Source: Aquilaria yunnanensis | Lineage: Eukaryota > Streptophyta > Magnoliopsida > Malvales > Thymelaeaceae | Reading direction: 5' to 3' | Length of the DNA stretch: 64,000 nt | Assembly (NCBI GenBank): GCA_039654915.1 | Contig: CM077596.1 | Coordinates: 8,680,001-8,744,000, forward strand | Part shown: one piece after another, positions 1 through 11,770 of the stretch | Layout: each line of letters starts with the position of its first letter | Numbering within the stretch: the stretch's first letter is position 1 | Notes under the pieces: generated by a model | Told to the model about the DNA's origin: nothing | Database searches by the model: none | Seen by the model: only the letters and a program-made list of their open reading frames with translations | Program-made: the position numbers and the translations under genes

Positions 1-115
1 CCTTTATTTGGTCCTTGATGAAGTTCGGCCATGAGTATACAAGCTTGGAGATATCGAAGGTGGAAAACTGAGAAATACATGGCATTTAGATGCCTTGAAA
101 AAATTCTACATTTAG
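1..115 (+). pseudogene. Element A pol, extreme C-terminus (remnant)
   Basis: The frame read up to the TAG at 113-115 gives a tail ending NTWHLDALKKFYI, nearly the same as the last residues of the integrase of element B (36194-37006, ending NTWHLDALKKFYA). Upstream the frame shifts around the Val-Tyr-Lys-Leu-Gly stretch, so this copy was already decayed. It fixes the orientation of element A (+) and shows that the antisense gene lies directly downstream of pol. Confidence 0.75.
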
Positions 116-516
116 AAATTGTTCTAAGGAAAATAGTCCCACTAAAGGAGCCCAGCCGAACAAGGTGTAAGTGCCTATGTACAAAAAATGATACATTTTT
201 CTAAAGAGGCTGTAAACCGAACACGGCTGATAAAATAAGCGAAGCTTTGCTGAAAGATGTTAGCCACCCTATATACACCGAAGGCAGTTATCCGAATAAC
301 AAGCGCGGAGGATACTTACTATTTTCTCGAGGGACCTAGGCCAAAAATGGACAAACTAACCCTCGGTACCAGAGATAGTATAGAAGAAACATGTCCTGAG
401 ACTTAGCCAAATTTTGGAGGAAACAAGGAATTTTATTAATTTGTGCCTTGGTACAACAAGAAGGAGCTTACAAGAAGAAGATTACAAAGAAAAAGAAAAA
501 GTGAAGTCCTGGATGC
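116..516. other. Spacer between element A pol and antisense ORF
   Basis: No coding signal. It corresponds in position to the spacers at 17368-17788 in element C and 37007-37423 in element B. All three lie between the end of pol and the 3' end of the convergent antisense gene, so transcripts from both strands would end or overlap here. Confidence 0.6.
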
Positions 517-2232
517 CTAAAAGACCTCGTCATCACGAGCTGCTCCATCGCCAACTGCCTTTGTCACAACCATTGGCACTGAAGGAAGAGCCAAAGGAAG
601 ATTGAGATGTTCTATCTTTGACCACGCCCAGCGAGGCCCTTCGAGAATGTCCAAGCCAGCAAGAAAAGAGAGGTCAAGGTCGGGGTACTTCGCCAGGACT
701 TGGTGCCAAGCCAAACAAAAGCCATATTGGAACGCAACCTTGGTTGCTTGATCGGCCTTGTCTTTCTCGACAAACAAATCATCCAGCTTGTTCCTTAACT
801 CAACGACCTCCATCTTAAGCTTCTTCATCTTCTTTGCCTCCTTCTTCAATGCATCGACCTCGGCTTGAAGTTCAGCATTGTCTGCGAAGGCCTTCATCAG
901 GAGAGCAGAGTCCTCATTCTTCTCCTTCCGATAGACCTCATTTGTCGAAGATAGCACGATAACCTTCCCGCCGAGGTCAAACACCTTCTGGGAAAATTCT
1001 TAAGAGAGCTCATCCTGACTCTTCAAGAACTCCTCTTGAACTTTAGCCACCTCCTTCTTGGCTATTTTGTTCAGCTCGGCGTACTTGACGACCGAGCAGT
1101 CACAAAATACCTTGGCTCTCTCCAAATACTCTTCGGTCCGAGATCGGATCGAAGACTGCTTTGCTGCTCAAGCTCTGAAGTATCCATTATACACCAAGAG
1201 CTGCAAAGAGAATGACACTTGGTGAAGTTTTGCAAAGCAAAACAAACACTTAGAAAAATTTGGTAAAAGGACAAGGGTCTGAAGGATACCTGGGCAGCGT
1301 GTTCGGACATCCTCGCGGTGAGGATCTCCTCATTCGGGCACTCCTCACCGAGGGACTTGAATGTAGCGTTCGTGAGGATACCCTTCGCCATCTGAGGAGC
1401 CATTTTTTGGCTGTCCTTGGAGAACAAGTTCATGTCCTTCATGAAGGTCCATAAAGGCTCCTTCGGCACCTTGTCCCTTGGGATGTAACAGTCCCGAAGG
1501 GCCCGCTTCGGGGCATGCTCCACCATCCATACCACGAGCGCCTGCTTCTCTGCAAAATCACGCCAAAGTTCCATCAGTATATTATCCCTTAGCCATACGT
1601 CTATAAGATCTAAAATACCAAAAAATCCCAAACTCATAGAAAAATGGCTAAAGGAAAAACATGGCGGAACCTCAGCGACGTCCTCATCGAAGTCGTTGAC
1701 CTCCTGAACATCGTCAGGGATTTGCTTGCCTTTCCCCTTTCGATGCACCTCGAGCTCTTCAGCAAAAAGGCCCCCCGCCAAAGTACCTAAGACCCCCTCC
1801 GCCGAAGTCAAGCTGATGGCCGGCTCCGAGGGTGGGTTGGCGCGAACCGAGGATGGTCCTGCACCTCCACGATGTCTTCGGGAAGGGGAGGAACAATGTC
1901 CTCCTTGGCCTTCTTCCTCGCCAAAAATGCCCCTTCGCCCATTGTCTTCTTCCTTTTCGAAGCAGCCTTCTTCCTTTACTACTCCCCCCTCTCAGCTTGA
2001 CCGAGGAAAAGGGACTTGTAAAAGGGAGCAGATTGGTCGCCCATCTCTGAAAAAGGGAAGACATCAGTGTAAGTCCAAAGGAGTATGTATAACAAAATTT
2101 GGAAGATGACTTACTCTCAACAAGGGCTTCGTATGTAACGTCCTTCCGAAGGAGCATAACCAGCCACGACTTCTTCCTGTCGAAGGCAAGCTTAGGCATG
2201 TTAAGGTTAGTTTTGTGTTCCTTGACAATCAC
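517..2232 (-). pseudogene. Element A antisense ORF, C-terminal three quarters (end of exon 1 to exon 4)
   Basis: By alignment with the copies in elements B and C, the minus-strand exons are: end of exon 1, 2115-2232 (donor GTAAGT); exon 2, about 1671-2046; exon 3, 1290-1549; exon 4, 517-1200. Exon 3 carries the conserved stretch around KRALRDCYIPRDKVPKEP. Exon 4 encodes a charged coiled coil followed by a FQxGFCLA...PDLD...GPRWxWS block. Several stops break exons 2 and 4, and the exon 2 donor is unclear. Exon 1 is cut at 2232 by the Athila insertion; the N-terminal part resumes at 30363. The biochemical role of this protein in Tat elements is unknown. Confidence 0.75.
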
Positions 2233-3754
2233 TGATAAATGTTAATTTTGTGGTCAAACATGTTAACTTTTTGTCAACTTTCACCACAATTTTCTACCTT
2301 ACTACTCAATATTTTTGGCCGATTCTTGCTTTGATCCTTCATTTTGTAGGTTGGAGAAGCGGACCATAGCATTGGAATGGCACCGGGAAGAGCGGAACAA
2401 AAAACGGGAACACAAAAGTCAACAGAAATTATAATTGTGAGGCCTAGGCCCCAGGAGCGAGGCCTAGGCGCCACAGTACAAAAGTTCTCTGCCTAAAAAA
2501 CGCACCCTGGAGGCCTAGGAGCCAAGGCACCTGCAAGCCTGGAGGCCTAGGCACCCAGGCACCCCCTCCTGGGGCCTAGCGCCAGAGCACCATCGAGGCT
2601 GGAAGCCTAGGCGCCCAGGCACCCCTTCCTGAGGCCTAGGCGCCAATCACCCGGAAAAGTGGTCCCCTACCTCAAATTTGAACTCAAGCTTGCTATTGGC
2701 CAAAGATTTCTATCCAAATGGTTTGGTGAGTGAAAGGGACACCTCCAAGAGTAGAAGAACCTGGAACGTAGCAAGAAGAAGGCACTCTCCATTTTCATCT
2801 TCTCATCTTTGACTTAGGTTTTTCATCACCATTTCTTGCATTTCTTCATCTTCCTTGGGAGCAATTATGGATTCTTGCTTGGAGAAGGCTTGAAGGACTT
2901 GAAGACTTGTAGGAGCCTTGAGGAATCAAGCATCTAGAGTCTATTGGGTTCCTTCTTTCCTTCTTTTATCTTGTATTTAGACATGGATGCTCTTTTATGT
3001 ATTTTCATGTTTATGTTTAGTTTGATTATGGAGTAGTTTTCTCTACACTTTCTATGGTTTTAGCTACTTGAATTAGTTATGTTAGTTGGATTAATGGCTA
3101 TTTAACTTTGGTTTTCCTTCATTGCTTGTTTACTCTTCTCCTTGAGTTTATTATTGTGTTGATTGATCAAGGGCCCTAGTCAATTGCACTTTATATTTCT
3201 TTTAAACTCTTGGAAAAGATTAGAAGGAATTGAAATTAGGAGAAGAGTGTAGTGGCCATGGGCTTGTTGGGAGACTAGTCTAGGACACTAGGTGAAGGTA
3301 AATTGCACTTGTAATGCCCCTCTTGAACTAGCAATTTGGATGGCAGTCCATTCTAGTGTAAGCTTGGGATAGTGACCCTTTCACTTGGGAGAGTAAGGGC
3401 CTAATTAGTTAACTTCACCAACAAGTAGAAAAAACCAAACTATTAGCCTTAATTCACTAGCTAACCAAGTCAAATAGTGAAAACCATAGGAAGTGTGTTT
3501 TGTTAATTCATTAGAAAACCCCTAATTTGCATTGTGTTTGTTGTTCTTGTTTAGTAGTAATTTAAGTGGAGTTGCAAACTTAGTTATTTTCATAGTGAGT
3601 AAATCATCAATTGTTGCTTGTTTAGCTAAAGTGAGTCTCAAGGTAGTGGTAATTAGCAAACAATGCAAATCAATCCTCGTGGGAACGATATCTTATTCAC
3701 CCCATCTACACACATCCCGTGCGCTTGCGGATTAGGGTTGTAAAACTCACAACA
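2233..3754 (+). repeat. Athila 5' LTR (1522 bp)
   Basis: Starts TGATAAATG and ends CTCACAACA, with the primer-binding site 7 bp downstream. The 3' LTR (11771-12175 plus 29306-30362) is about 60 bp shorter because it lacks part of the GGCCTAGG minisatellite. The part from 3058 to the LTR end belongs to the triplicated block and recurs at 4815 and 6572. Confidence 0.88.
2438..2652 (+). repeat. GGCCTAGGCGCC minisatellite inside the Athila LTR
   Basis: Six or so imperfect copies of a short GC-rich unit built on GAGGCCTAGGCGCCAGGCACC-like sequence. The 3' LTR (about 11975-12130) has fewer units. The core CCTAGG is palindromic, so the array can fold back on itself. Confidence 0.8.
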
Positions 3755-3760
3755 AGTTTT

Positions 3761-3781
3761 TGGCGTCGTTGCCGGGGATTG
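3761..3781 (+). other. Athila primer-binding site (tRNA-Asp type), three copies
   Basis: TGGCGTCGTTGCCGGGGATT follows the LTR end and is complementary to the 3' end of plant tRNA-Asp apart from a C-to-T change. Because of the triplication it also occurs at 5518 and 7275, so one genomic transcript would carry three primer sites. Confidence 0.85.
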
Positions 3782-3898
3782 ATTGTATTGATTTGTTCAA
3801 TATCATTGCTAGAAGATTGACTCTAGACTAAACCTTTATTTCTTTACCTATTTGTTGCCTTTGTGCTTGGATATTTCTATGATAGGTACCATTGGTGT

Positions 3899-4828
3899 AT
3901 GACCCGTTCCCAACACTCTACTTTGTTGCCATTCATTCCGGGGATTGAAAGACATCTTAGAGAGCTTAAAGCAATATCACACTTGGGAGAATCAAGCTCC
4001 AACCCTACATCCATGGAAGGTGGAGGTGATAATCTTAATGGTAATGGGTATAATGGTGGCAATGGAGGAAATTGAAGGATGGATCATCAAGATGGAGTCT
4101 ATCCAAGAAATCCACAAAGGCCTATTAGGGAGTACATCCGACCCTTGGTGACACAGAATTATTCGGGTATTGTGAGGCCACCGGTTCAAGCCAACAACTT
4201 TGAGTTGAAGCTATCCTTGATTTCTCTCCTCCAACAAAACCAATTTGGAGGCTTGGCTCCGGAGGATCCCAACACACACATAGCAAATTTCTTGGAAGCT
4301 TGTAACACATTCAAGGCTGATGGAGTCTCCACCGATGCTATTAGACTCCGATTGTTTCCTTTCTCACTCCGAGACAAGGCTAAAGGGTGGTATCAATCAC
4401 TTCAACCGGGGAGCATTGCTACATGGAATGAAATGACCGAAAAATTCTTGAGCAAGTTTTTTCCTCCATCTAAGGCCGCCCACTTGAGAGCTTCAATTGT
4501 GACATTCAAGCAACATGAGATGGAGTCCATTTCGGAGGTTTGGGAGAGATTCAAGGAGTTGCTTAGGAAGTTCCCACAACATGGATTCTTGGATTGGAAA
4601 CAAATCCAACTTTTCTATGAAGGCTTAGTACCCACTTCAAGATTTATGATTGATGCTTCGGCAGGTGGATCCTTAATGTCAAAGATGGCCGGTGATGCTT
4701 TCCAAATTCTAGAGCAATTGGCACTAAATGGAGAGCAATGGCCAGGAGAAAAAGTTCAACCAAGAAGAGGGGTACTTGAGGTTGACCAATTGACCGCCTT
4801 GTCGGCACAAATGGTTTTAGCTACTTGA
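3899..4828 (+). pseudogene. Athila gag, truncated copy 1
   Basis: The reading frame starts at the ATG at 3899 (MTRSQHSTLLPF...ERHLREL, an Athila-type gag N-terminus). It meets TGA at 4073-4075 and continues in the same frame from 4079 with the retrotransposon gag domain (AKGWYQSLQPGSIATWNEM around 4380, FLSKFFPPSKAAHLR around 4445). It is cut at 4814 by the tandem junction and runs into LTR sequence, ending at 4828. The TGA replaces what is probably a Trp codon; it is present in all three copies, so it is older than the triplication. Confidence 0.8.
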
Positions 4829-5655
4829 ATTAGTTATGTTAGTTGGATTAATGGCTATTTAACTTTGGTTTTCCTTCATTGCTTGTTTACTCTTCTCCTT
4901 GAGTTTATTATTGTGTTGATTGATCAAGGGCCCTAGTCAATTGCACTTTATATTTCTTTTAAACTCTTGGAAAAGATTAGAAGGAATTGAAATTAGGAGA
5001 AGAGTGTAGTGGCCATGGGCTTGTTGGGAGACTAGTCTAGGACACTAGGTGAAGGTAAATTGCACTTGTAATGCCCCTCTTGAACTAGCAATTTGGATGG
5101 CAGTCCATTCTAGTGTAAGCTTGGGATAGTGACCCTTTCACTTGGGAGAGTAAGGGCCTAATTAGTTAACTTCACCAACAAGTAGAAAAAACCAAACTAT
5201 TAGCCTTAATTCACTAGCTAACCAAGTCAAATAGTGAAAACCATAGGAAGTGTGTTTTGTTAATTCATTAGAAAACCCCTAATTTGCATTGTGTTTGTTG
5301 TTCTTGTTTAGTAGTAATTTAAGTGGAGTTGCAAACTTAGTTATTTTCATAGTGAGTAAATCATCAATTGTTGCTTGTTTAGCTAAAGTGAGTCTCAAGG
5401 TAGTGGTAATTAGCAAACAATGCAAATCAATCCTCGTGGGAACGATATCTTATTCACCCCATCTACACACATCCCGTGCGCTTGCGGATTAGGGTTGTAA
5501 AACTCACAACAAGTTTTTGGCGTCGTTGCCGGGGATTGATTGTATTGATTTGTTCAATATCATTGCTAGAAGATTGACTCTAGACTAAACCTTTATTTCT
5601 TTACCTATTTGTTGCCTTTGTGCTTGGATATTTCTATGATAGGTACCATTGGTGT

Positions 5656-6585
5656 ATGACCCGTTCCCAACACTCTACTTTGTTGCCATTCATTCCGGGG
5701 ATTGAAAGACATCTTAGAGAGCTTAAAGCAATATCACACTTGGGAGAATCAAGCTCCAACCCTACATCCATGGAAGGTGGAGGTGATAATCTTAATGGTA
5801 ATGGGTATAATGGTGGCAATGGAGGAAATTGAAGGATGGATCATCAAGATGGAGTCTATCCAAGAAATCCACAAAGGCCTATTAGGGAGTACATCCGACC
5901 CTTGGTGACACAGAATTATTCGGGTATTGTGAGGCCACCGGTTCAAGCCAACAACTTTGAGTTGAAGCTATCCTTGATTTCTCTCCTCCAACAAAACCAA
6001 TTTGGAGGCTTGGCTCCGGAGGATCCCAACACACACATAGCAAATTTCTTGGAAGCTTGTAACACATTCAAGGCTGATGGAGTCTCCACCGATGCTATTA
6101 GACTCCGATTGTTTCCTTTCTCACTCCGAGACAAGGCTAAAGGGTGGTATCAATCACTTCAACCGGGGAGCATTGCTACATGGAATGAAATGACCGAAAA
6201 ATTCTTGAGCAAGTTTTTTCCTCCATCTAAGGCCGCCCACTTGAGAGCTTCAATTGTGACATTCAAGCAACATGAGATGGAGTCCATTTCGGAGGTTTGG
6301 GAGAGATTCAAGGAGTTGCTTAGGAAGTTCCCACAACATGGATTCTTGGATTGGAAACAAATCCAACTTTTCTATGAAGGCTTAGTACCCACTTCAAGAT
6401 TTATGATTGATGCTTCGGCAGGTGGATCCTTAATGTCAAAGATGGCCGGTGATGCTTTCCAAATTCTAGAGCAATTGGCACTAAATGGAGAGCAATGGCC
6501 AGGAGAAAAAGTTCAACCAAGAAGAGGGGTACTTGAGGTTGACCAATTGACCGCCTTGTCGGCACAAATGGTTTTAGCTACTTGA
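5656..6585 (+). pseudogene. Athila gag, truncated copy 2
   Basis: Apparently identical to the copy at 3899-4828, with the same in-frame TGA (5830-5832), the same gag domain and the same abrupt end in LTR sequence. It cannot make a full gag protein because the C-terminal half and protease exist only in the third copy. Confidence 0.8.
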
Positions 6586-7412
6586 ATTAGTTATGTTAGT
6601 TGGATTAATGGCTATTTAACTTTGGTTTTCCTTCATTGCTTGTTTACTCTTCTCCTTGAGTTTATTATTGTGTTGATTGATCAAGGGCCCTAGTCAATTG
6701 CACTTTATATTTCTTTTAAACTCTTGGAAAAGATTAGAAGGAATTGAAATTAGGAGAAGAGTGTAGTGGCCATGGGCTTGTTGGGAGACTAGTCTAGGAC
6801 ACTAGGTGAAGGTAAATTGCACTTGTAATGCCCCTCTTGAACTAGCAATTTGGATGGCAGTCCATTCTAGTGTAAGCTTGGGATAGTGACCCTTTCACTT
6901 GGGAGAGTAAGGGCCTAATTAGTTAACTTCACCAACAAGTAGAAAAAACCAAACTATTAGCCTTAATTCACTAGCTAACCAAGTCAAATAGTGAAAACCA
7001 TAGGAAGTGTGTTTTGTTAATTCATTAGAAAACCCCTAATTTGCATTGTGTTTGTTGTTCTTGTTTAGTAGTAATTTAAGTGGAGTTGCAAACTTAGTTA
7101 TTTTCATAGTGAGTAAATCATCAATTGTTGCTTGTTTAGCTAAAGTGAGTCTCAAGGTAGTGGTAATTAGCAAACAATGCAAATCAATCCTCGTGGGAAC
7201 GATATCTTATTCACCCCATCTACACACATCCCGTGCGCTTGCGGATTAGGGTTGTAAAACTCACAACAAGTTTTTGGCGTCGTTGCCGGGGATTGATTGT
7301 ATTGATTTGTTCAATATCATTGCTAGAAGATTGACTCTAGACTAAACCTTTATTTCTTTACCTATTTGTTGCCTTTGTGCTTGGATATTTCTATGATAGG
7401 TACCATTGGTGT

Positions 7413-10013
7413 ATGACCCGTTCCCAACACTCTACTTTGTTGCCATTCATTCCGGGGATTGAAAGACATCTTAGAGAGCTTAAAGCAATATCACACTTGG
7501 GAGAATCAAGCTCCAACCCTACATCCATGGAAGGTGGAGGTGATAATCTTAATGGTAATGGGTATAATGGTGGCAATGGAGGAAATTGAAGGATGGATCA
7601 TCAAGATGGAGTCTATCCAAGAAATCCACAAAGGCCTATTAGGGAGTACATCCGACCCTTGGTGACACAGAATTATTCGGGTATTGTGAGGCCACCGGTT
7701 CAAGCCAACAACTTTGAGTTGAAGCTATCCTTGATTTCTCTCCTCCAACAAAACCAATTTGGAGGCTTGGCTCCGGAGGATCCCAACACACACATAGCAA
7801 ATTTCTTGGAAGCTTGTAACACATTCAAGGCTGATGGAGTCTCCACCGATGCTATTAGACTCCGATTGTTTCCTTTCTCACTCCGAGACAAGGCTAAAGG
7901 GTGGTATCAATCACTTCAACCGGGGAGCATTGCTACATGGAATGAAATGACCGAAAAATTCTTGAGCAAGTTTTTTCCTCCATCTAAGGCCGCCCACTTG
8001 AGAGCTTCAATTGTGACATTCAAGCAACATGAGATGGAGTCCATTTCGGAGGTTTGGGAGAGATTCAAGGAGTTGCTTAGGAAGTTCCCACAACATGGAT
8101 TCTTGGATTGGAAACAAATCCAACTTTTCTATGAAGGCTTAGTACCCACTTCAAGATTTATGATTGATGCTTCGGCAGGTGGATCCTTAATGTCAAAGAT
8201 GGCCGGTGATGCTTTCCAAATTCTAGAGCAATTGGCACTAAATGGAGAGCAATGGCCAGGAGAAAAAGTTCAACCAAGAAGAGGGGTACTTGAGGTTGAC
8301 CAATTGACCGCCTTGTCGGCACAAATGGCTTCACTCATGAATCAAGTGTCCAAGTTGACCAACAAAAAGGAGCCAACTATTGAGCAAGCCACCGCCTCTA
8401 CCTCTAACACATATGGTGGACATATGGATATGAAGCTTGAAGAAGCAAATTTCATGGGCAACCAGAATTTTGGGTTTAGAGGCAACCAAATGGGAAATCA
8501 ATATAACCCAAGTTGGAGAAACCATGAAAATTTCTCTTATGGTAACACAAGGAATGTGCAACAACCACCACCACCTTCCGGCTTCAACCAAGTCTCAATG
8601 GAGAAGAAGCTCTCTATGGAAGAAATTATATTGCAATTTATGAAGGAGACAAGAGATAGAATGGAGAAAAATGAAGCCAAGACGGCTATCTTGAGAGCTA
8701 ACTTTGCTAGTATGGAGGCAAATGTGAGTGCAAGCATCAAGAACATGGAGAATCAAATTGGGCAATTGGCTTTGGTGGTGAAGACATCTCAAAAAGGCAA
8801 ATTCCCTAGTGACACCGAGTTGAACCCAAGGGAGCAATGTCATGCAATTACACTTAGGGGAGGAAAGAAGCTTGAAGATCCTTACATAAGGACACCTACT
8901 CAAGGAAAACCAATCTTGGAAGATGAAGTGCAAGTTTAAGAAGAAGAGGAAGTGGTGGAGTTTCTAAAAAAACAACCCCAAAGAGTGCAAAAACTCCCAC
9001 CAAACCCACCCTTACCTTTCCCACAAAGGTTCCAAAAGAAGAAGTTTGATGATCAATATGGCAAGTTCTTGGACATTTTTAAGAAGCTTCACATCAATAT
9101 CCCATTCTTGGAGGCCTTACCTCAAATGCCAAATTGGGGTAAATTCTTGAAGGAAGTCATTGCAAAGAAAAGAAAATTTGAAGAGTTTAAGACCATATGC
9201 CTCATGAAAGAATGTAGTGCAATTGTTCAACAAAAGCTTCCACCAAAATTGAAGGATCCCGGAAGCTTCACTATTCCATGCACAATTGGAGAAGTTGAGT
9301 TCAAAAAGGTATTATGTGACCTTGGTGCAAGTGTCAACTTGATGCCCTTGTCTATTGCCAATAAATTGGGGCTAGAAGTAAAGCCCTCCACAATACAATT
9401 ACAAATGGCTGATAGGTCTATCAAGTATTCATGGGGAGTAATAGAAGATGTTTTGGTGAAAGTTGACAAATTTTTCTTCCCCATGGATTTTGTGATTCTT
9501 GACATGGAAGAAGATAACCAAGTCCCCCTTATCTTTGGAAGACCATTCTTGGCCACCGCCGGAGAAACTATAGATGTGAAGGAAGGCAAGCTCATATTCA
9601 ATGTTGAGGATGAAAAAGTTGAGTTCAACATGTTTGATTCTAGCACTCCGCCTCCTAAGATGGGAATATACATGGTTGATGTAGTCATAGAATCCAACCA
9701 AGGAAATTCTCCTACTTTTGCTTTGGGTGGTGACAAAAAAGAAGTCAATGAATTTGAGCCCCCAAATCTCAAGGAAAAAGTAAAAGATGAGGCAACACAC
9801 TCTTTGATGGAAGAAAAGAAGAAGAAAACAATGAAGAAGAAATGGGTAGCAACAAGGAATGGAAATATGAAGAATCCCAAAATGATTAAAGAAGAAAGAA
9901 ATGAGAACTTAAGCATGGAGAGGAGCACATCTTGTTGGATGCATATTGGACTTTCCAAGCATCGGAAGCATTCTTACAAAGGAGAGGGTGTGGAGCCACA
10001 TCACCCACCCTAA
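7413..10013 (+). pseudogene. Athila gag-protease (copy 3, the only one with a 3' half)
   Basis: The frame opens at ATG 7413, has TGA at 7587-7589, then runs on in the same frame from 7593 through the retrotransposon gag domain and an Asn/Gln-rich tail (GFRGNQMGNQYNPSW, about 8470-8515). It stops at TAA 8937-8939. The same frame resumes at 8940 and encodes an aspartic protease with CDLGASVNLMP (about 9316-9348) and IFGRPFLATAG (about 9532-9564). No reverse transcriptase, RNase H or integrase follows. A Lys/Glu-rich tail ends at 10013. Both stops are single codons, so this is a recently damaged or readthrough-dependent polyprotein from a deletion derivative. The gag and protease assignments are firm; expression is doubtful. 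Confidence 0.82.
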
Positions 10014-11756
10014 TGCCTAAAACAAAGGAGTTGGTGTCTAGCTAGAGACAATAAATCAAGCGCTTGTTGGGAGGCATCCCAACATTTCTTCTCGCCTTTG
10101 TGTTTTTAATTGTCTTTTCAAATAAGTTGAGTTTTAAGGAAAATGTCTCTTAATTACTCTTTGCGCTTATTGTAGGTGCATGGTAGAAAGATCTAGAGTA
10201 AACATGAAAAGATGAAGTGTCACCATCACTAAGAGTTTAAGTGGGAGTAATTGGAGGCGGGAACATCCGCCTCGGGTATGATTCTTGAATCACAATCTTC
10301 TTTCTAGCTTTTTTTGTCAACATTGTGGAAAATGTTGGTTTTAAGTTTGGGGGATAAATGTGTTTATGGATGATACTTATTTGAGTGTTTTCCTAAGACT
10401 TGACATCTAATTGTTGTTCTTTCTTTTAGATTAGTTTTTGGTGATTTTTTTTTTCTTTTCTTATGACATTACATGCATATCATATTTCTTTTCCCTATTA
10501 TGACATATAGTGGATAAATGTAGAAACATGTAGTTGCATTTAGGTTATGTGCATTTAGGGACCCAATGCATGCTCTTTATTATGATTAGAGGAATTCATT
10601 TACAAGTTCAACTTGATTGTAAATTTTGTTAAGTAAAGAAAGATTTTCACTTGTCATTAATGGTAGAACCATACCCGGTGAGCCTTTGGACCTTGTGTGG
10701 CACACTTGCATTATAAATTAGTTCATTCATTAGAGTAGTGTTTGTTTTGCTTGTTTTGCTTATGGATTCCTTAATTTGCTTTTGGACCCCTTCATCTCCA
10801 AATTGATGCATGCAAATAAAGGATGAAAATGAAAACTTAGGGCTAACTACATACCTAAATGGCTAACCCTTCATTATAATCCTTAGTTGACCCCTTTGAG
10901 CCTTTAAGTCATGTTTGTTGTTTAACCCACACAATTGAGCCATATCCATTGTTATTTATCCTCTCTTGTCCTTGAAGTAAGTTGAGTATTGCATATATGA
11001 GCTTGAGAAGAGTAAAAATTTGTGAGTTGTGTGAGTGAGCAATAAATAAGTTTGGGGGGAAAATGTTGGGTATCTTTCCCTTAATAAAAAGGCAAAATGA
11101 GTCAACATGAAAAAGCCCTCATTAAAAAAAACAAAACAAAAAAAAAACCAAAAAGAATAAATAAAGAGAGGGAAAGGTAGAAGTACTTCATTAATTTGAA
11201 AGGAGTTCACTCATGAGTTTTGTCAAAATTGTGCATATGGGGGTTACTTGATTTGTTGCTTGGAAGTCAAGAAAAGCATTTTTAAATCAAAATACCTTGG
11301 GTGGGACTTTAGATTTGATTATTAGGATTACCCATGGTGTTTATGCTTAACTTACTTCTTTAGCCCCACCTCAAAAGGCCTCCATCCGATTCCCGTCCAT
11401 ACCAAACCTGGCCACGGTACAACCTTATATATATGTCATTGGACTTAAATTTGCATGCATACTCCTTAGGGATAATTCATGGGTAGTTTAGGTCCTTTTA
11501 CAAATTTATGGATGAAGTGGCATTATAAGCCTTAGATACACTAGGCAACCATAGATTAGGGAGTGAAACACTTAGCGAGCAATTACCTACCGTTAATGAC
11601 AAAGTTCTTCTTTCATTACTTACCTTAATTTCTCTTAAGTTGAGCTTGTACTTTGAATGACTTTATGATATGATATTGAGTATATGTTGTTAGCTTCTAT
11701 GTTTTGATTGTTTTATGTTTTTAGGTTAATAAATGCTAGGGACTAGCATTTTTCTA
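10014..11756 (+). other. Athila 3' untranslated spacer
   Basis: No coding domain. It starts with the sequence often found after pol in Athila elements (tctagctagagacaataaat, then a CTTGTTGGGAGGC motif near 10064). It contains AAGTTTGGGGG at about 10344 and again at about 11048, both similar to the real polypurine tract at 11754. It also has an A-rich stretch at 11124-11160. Short ORFs here show no domain. Confidence 0.65.
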
Positions 11757-11770
11757 AGTTTGGGGGAGTT
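11754..11770 (+). other. Athila polypurine tract
   Basis: AAGTTTGGGGGAGTT lies directly before the 3' LTR start TGATAAATG at 11771, as expected for plus-strand priming. Confidence 0.8.

Larger units (their letters stand above)
3058..8328 (+). repeat. Perfect-looking tandem triplication, 3 x 1757 bp, of Athila LTR end + leader + gag N-half
   Basis: Units are 3058-4814, 4815-6571 and 6572-8328. Each holds the last 697 bp of the LTR, the primer-binding site, the leader and the first part of gag. The junctions share the 4-base word ATGG (3054-3057, 4811-4814, 6568-6571, 8325-8328), which suggests a microhomology-based join. I saw no base difference among the copies, and their translations are identical. 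Confidence 0.93.

Noticed and set aside
3058..8328. CRISPR-like or satellite array
   Set aside because: The repeat unit is 1757 bp, holds retrotransposon LTR and gag, and occurs only three times; CRISPR does not occur in plants.
9227..9958. 243-aa minus-strand frame
   Set aside because: It is the reverse shadow of the Athila protease region, rich in Phe, Ser and Leu, with no domain.
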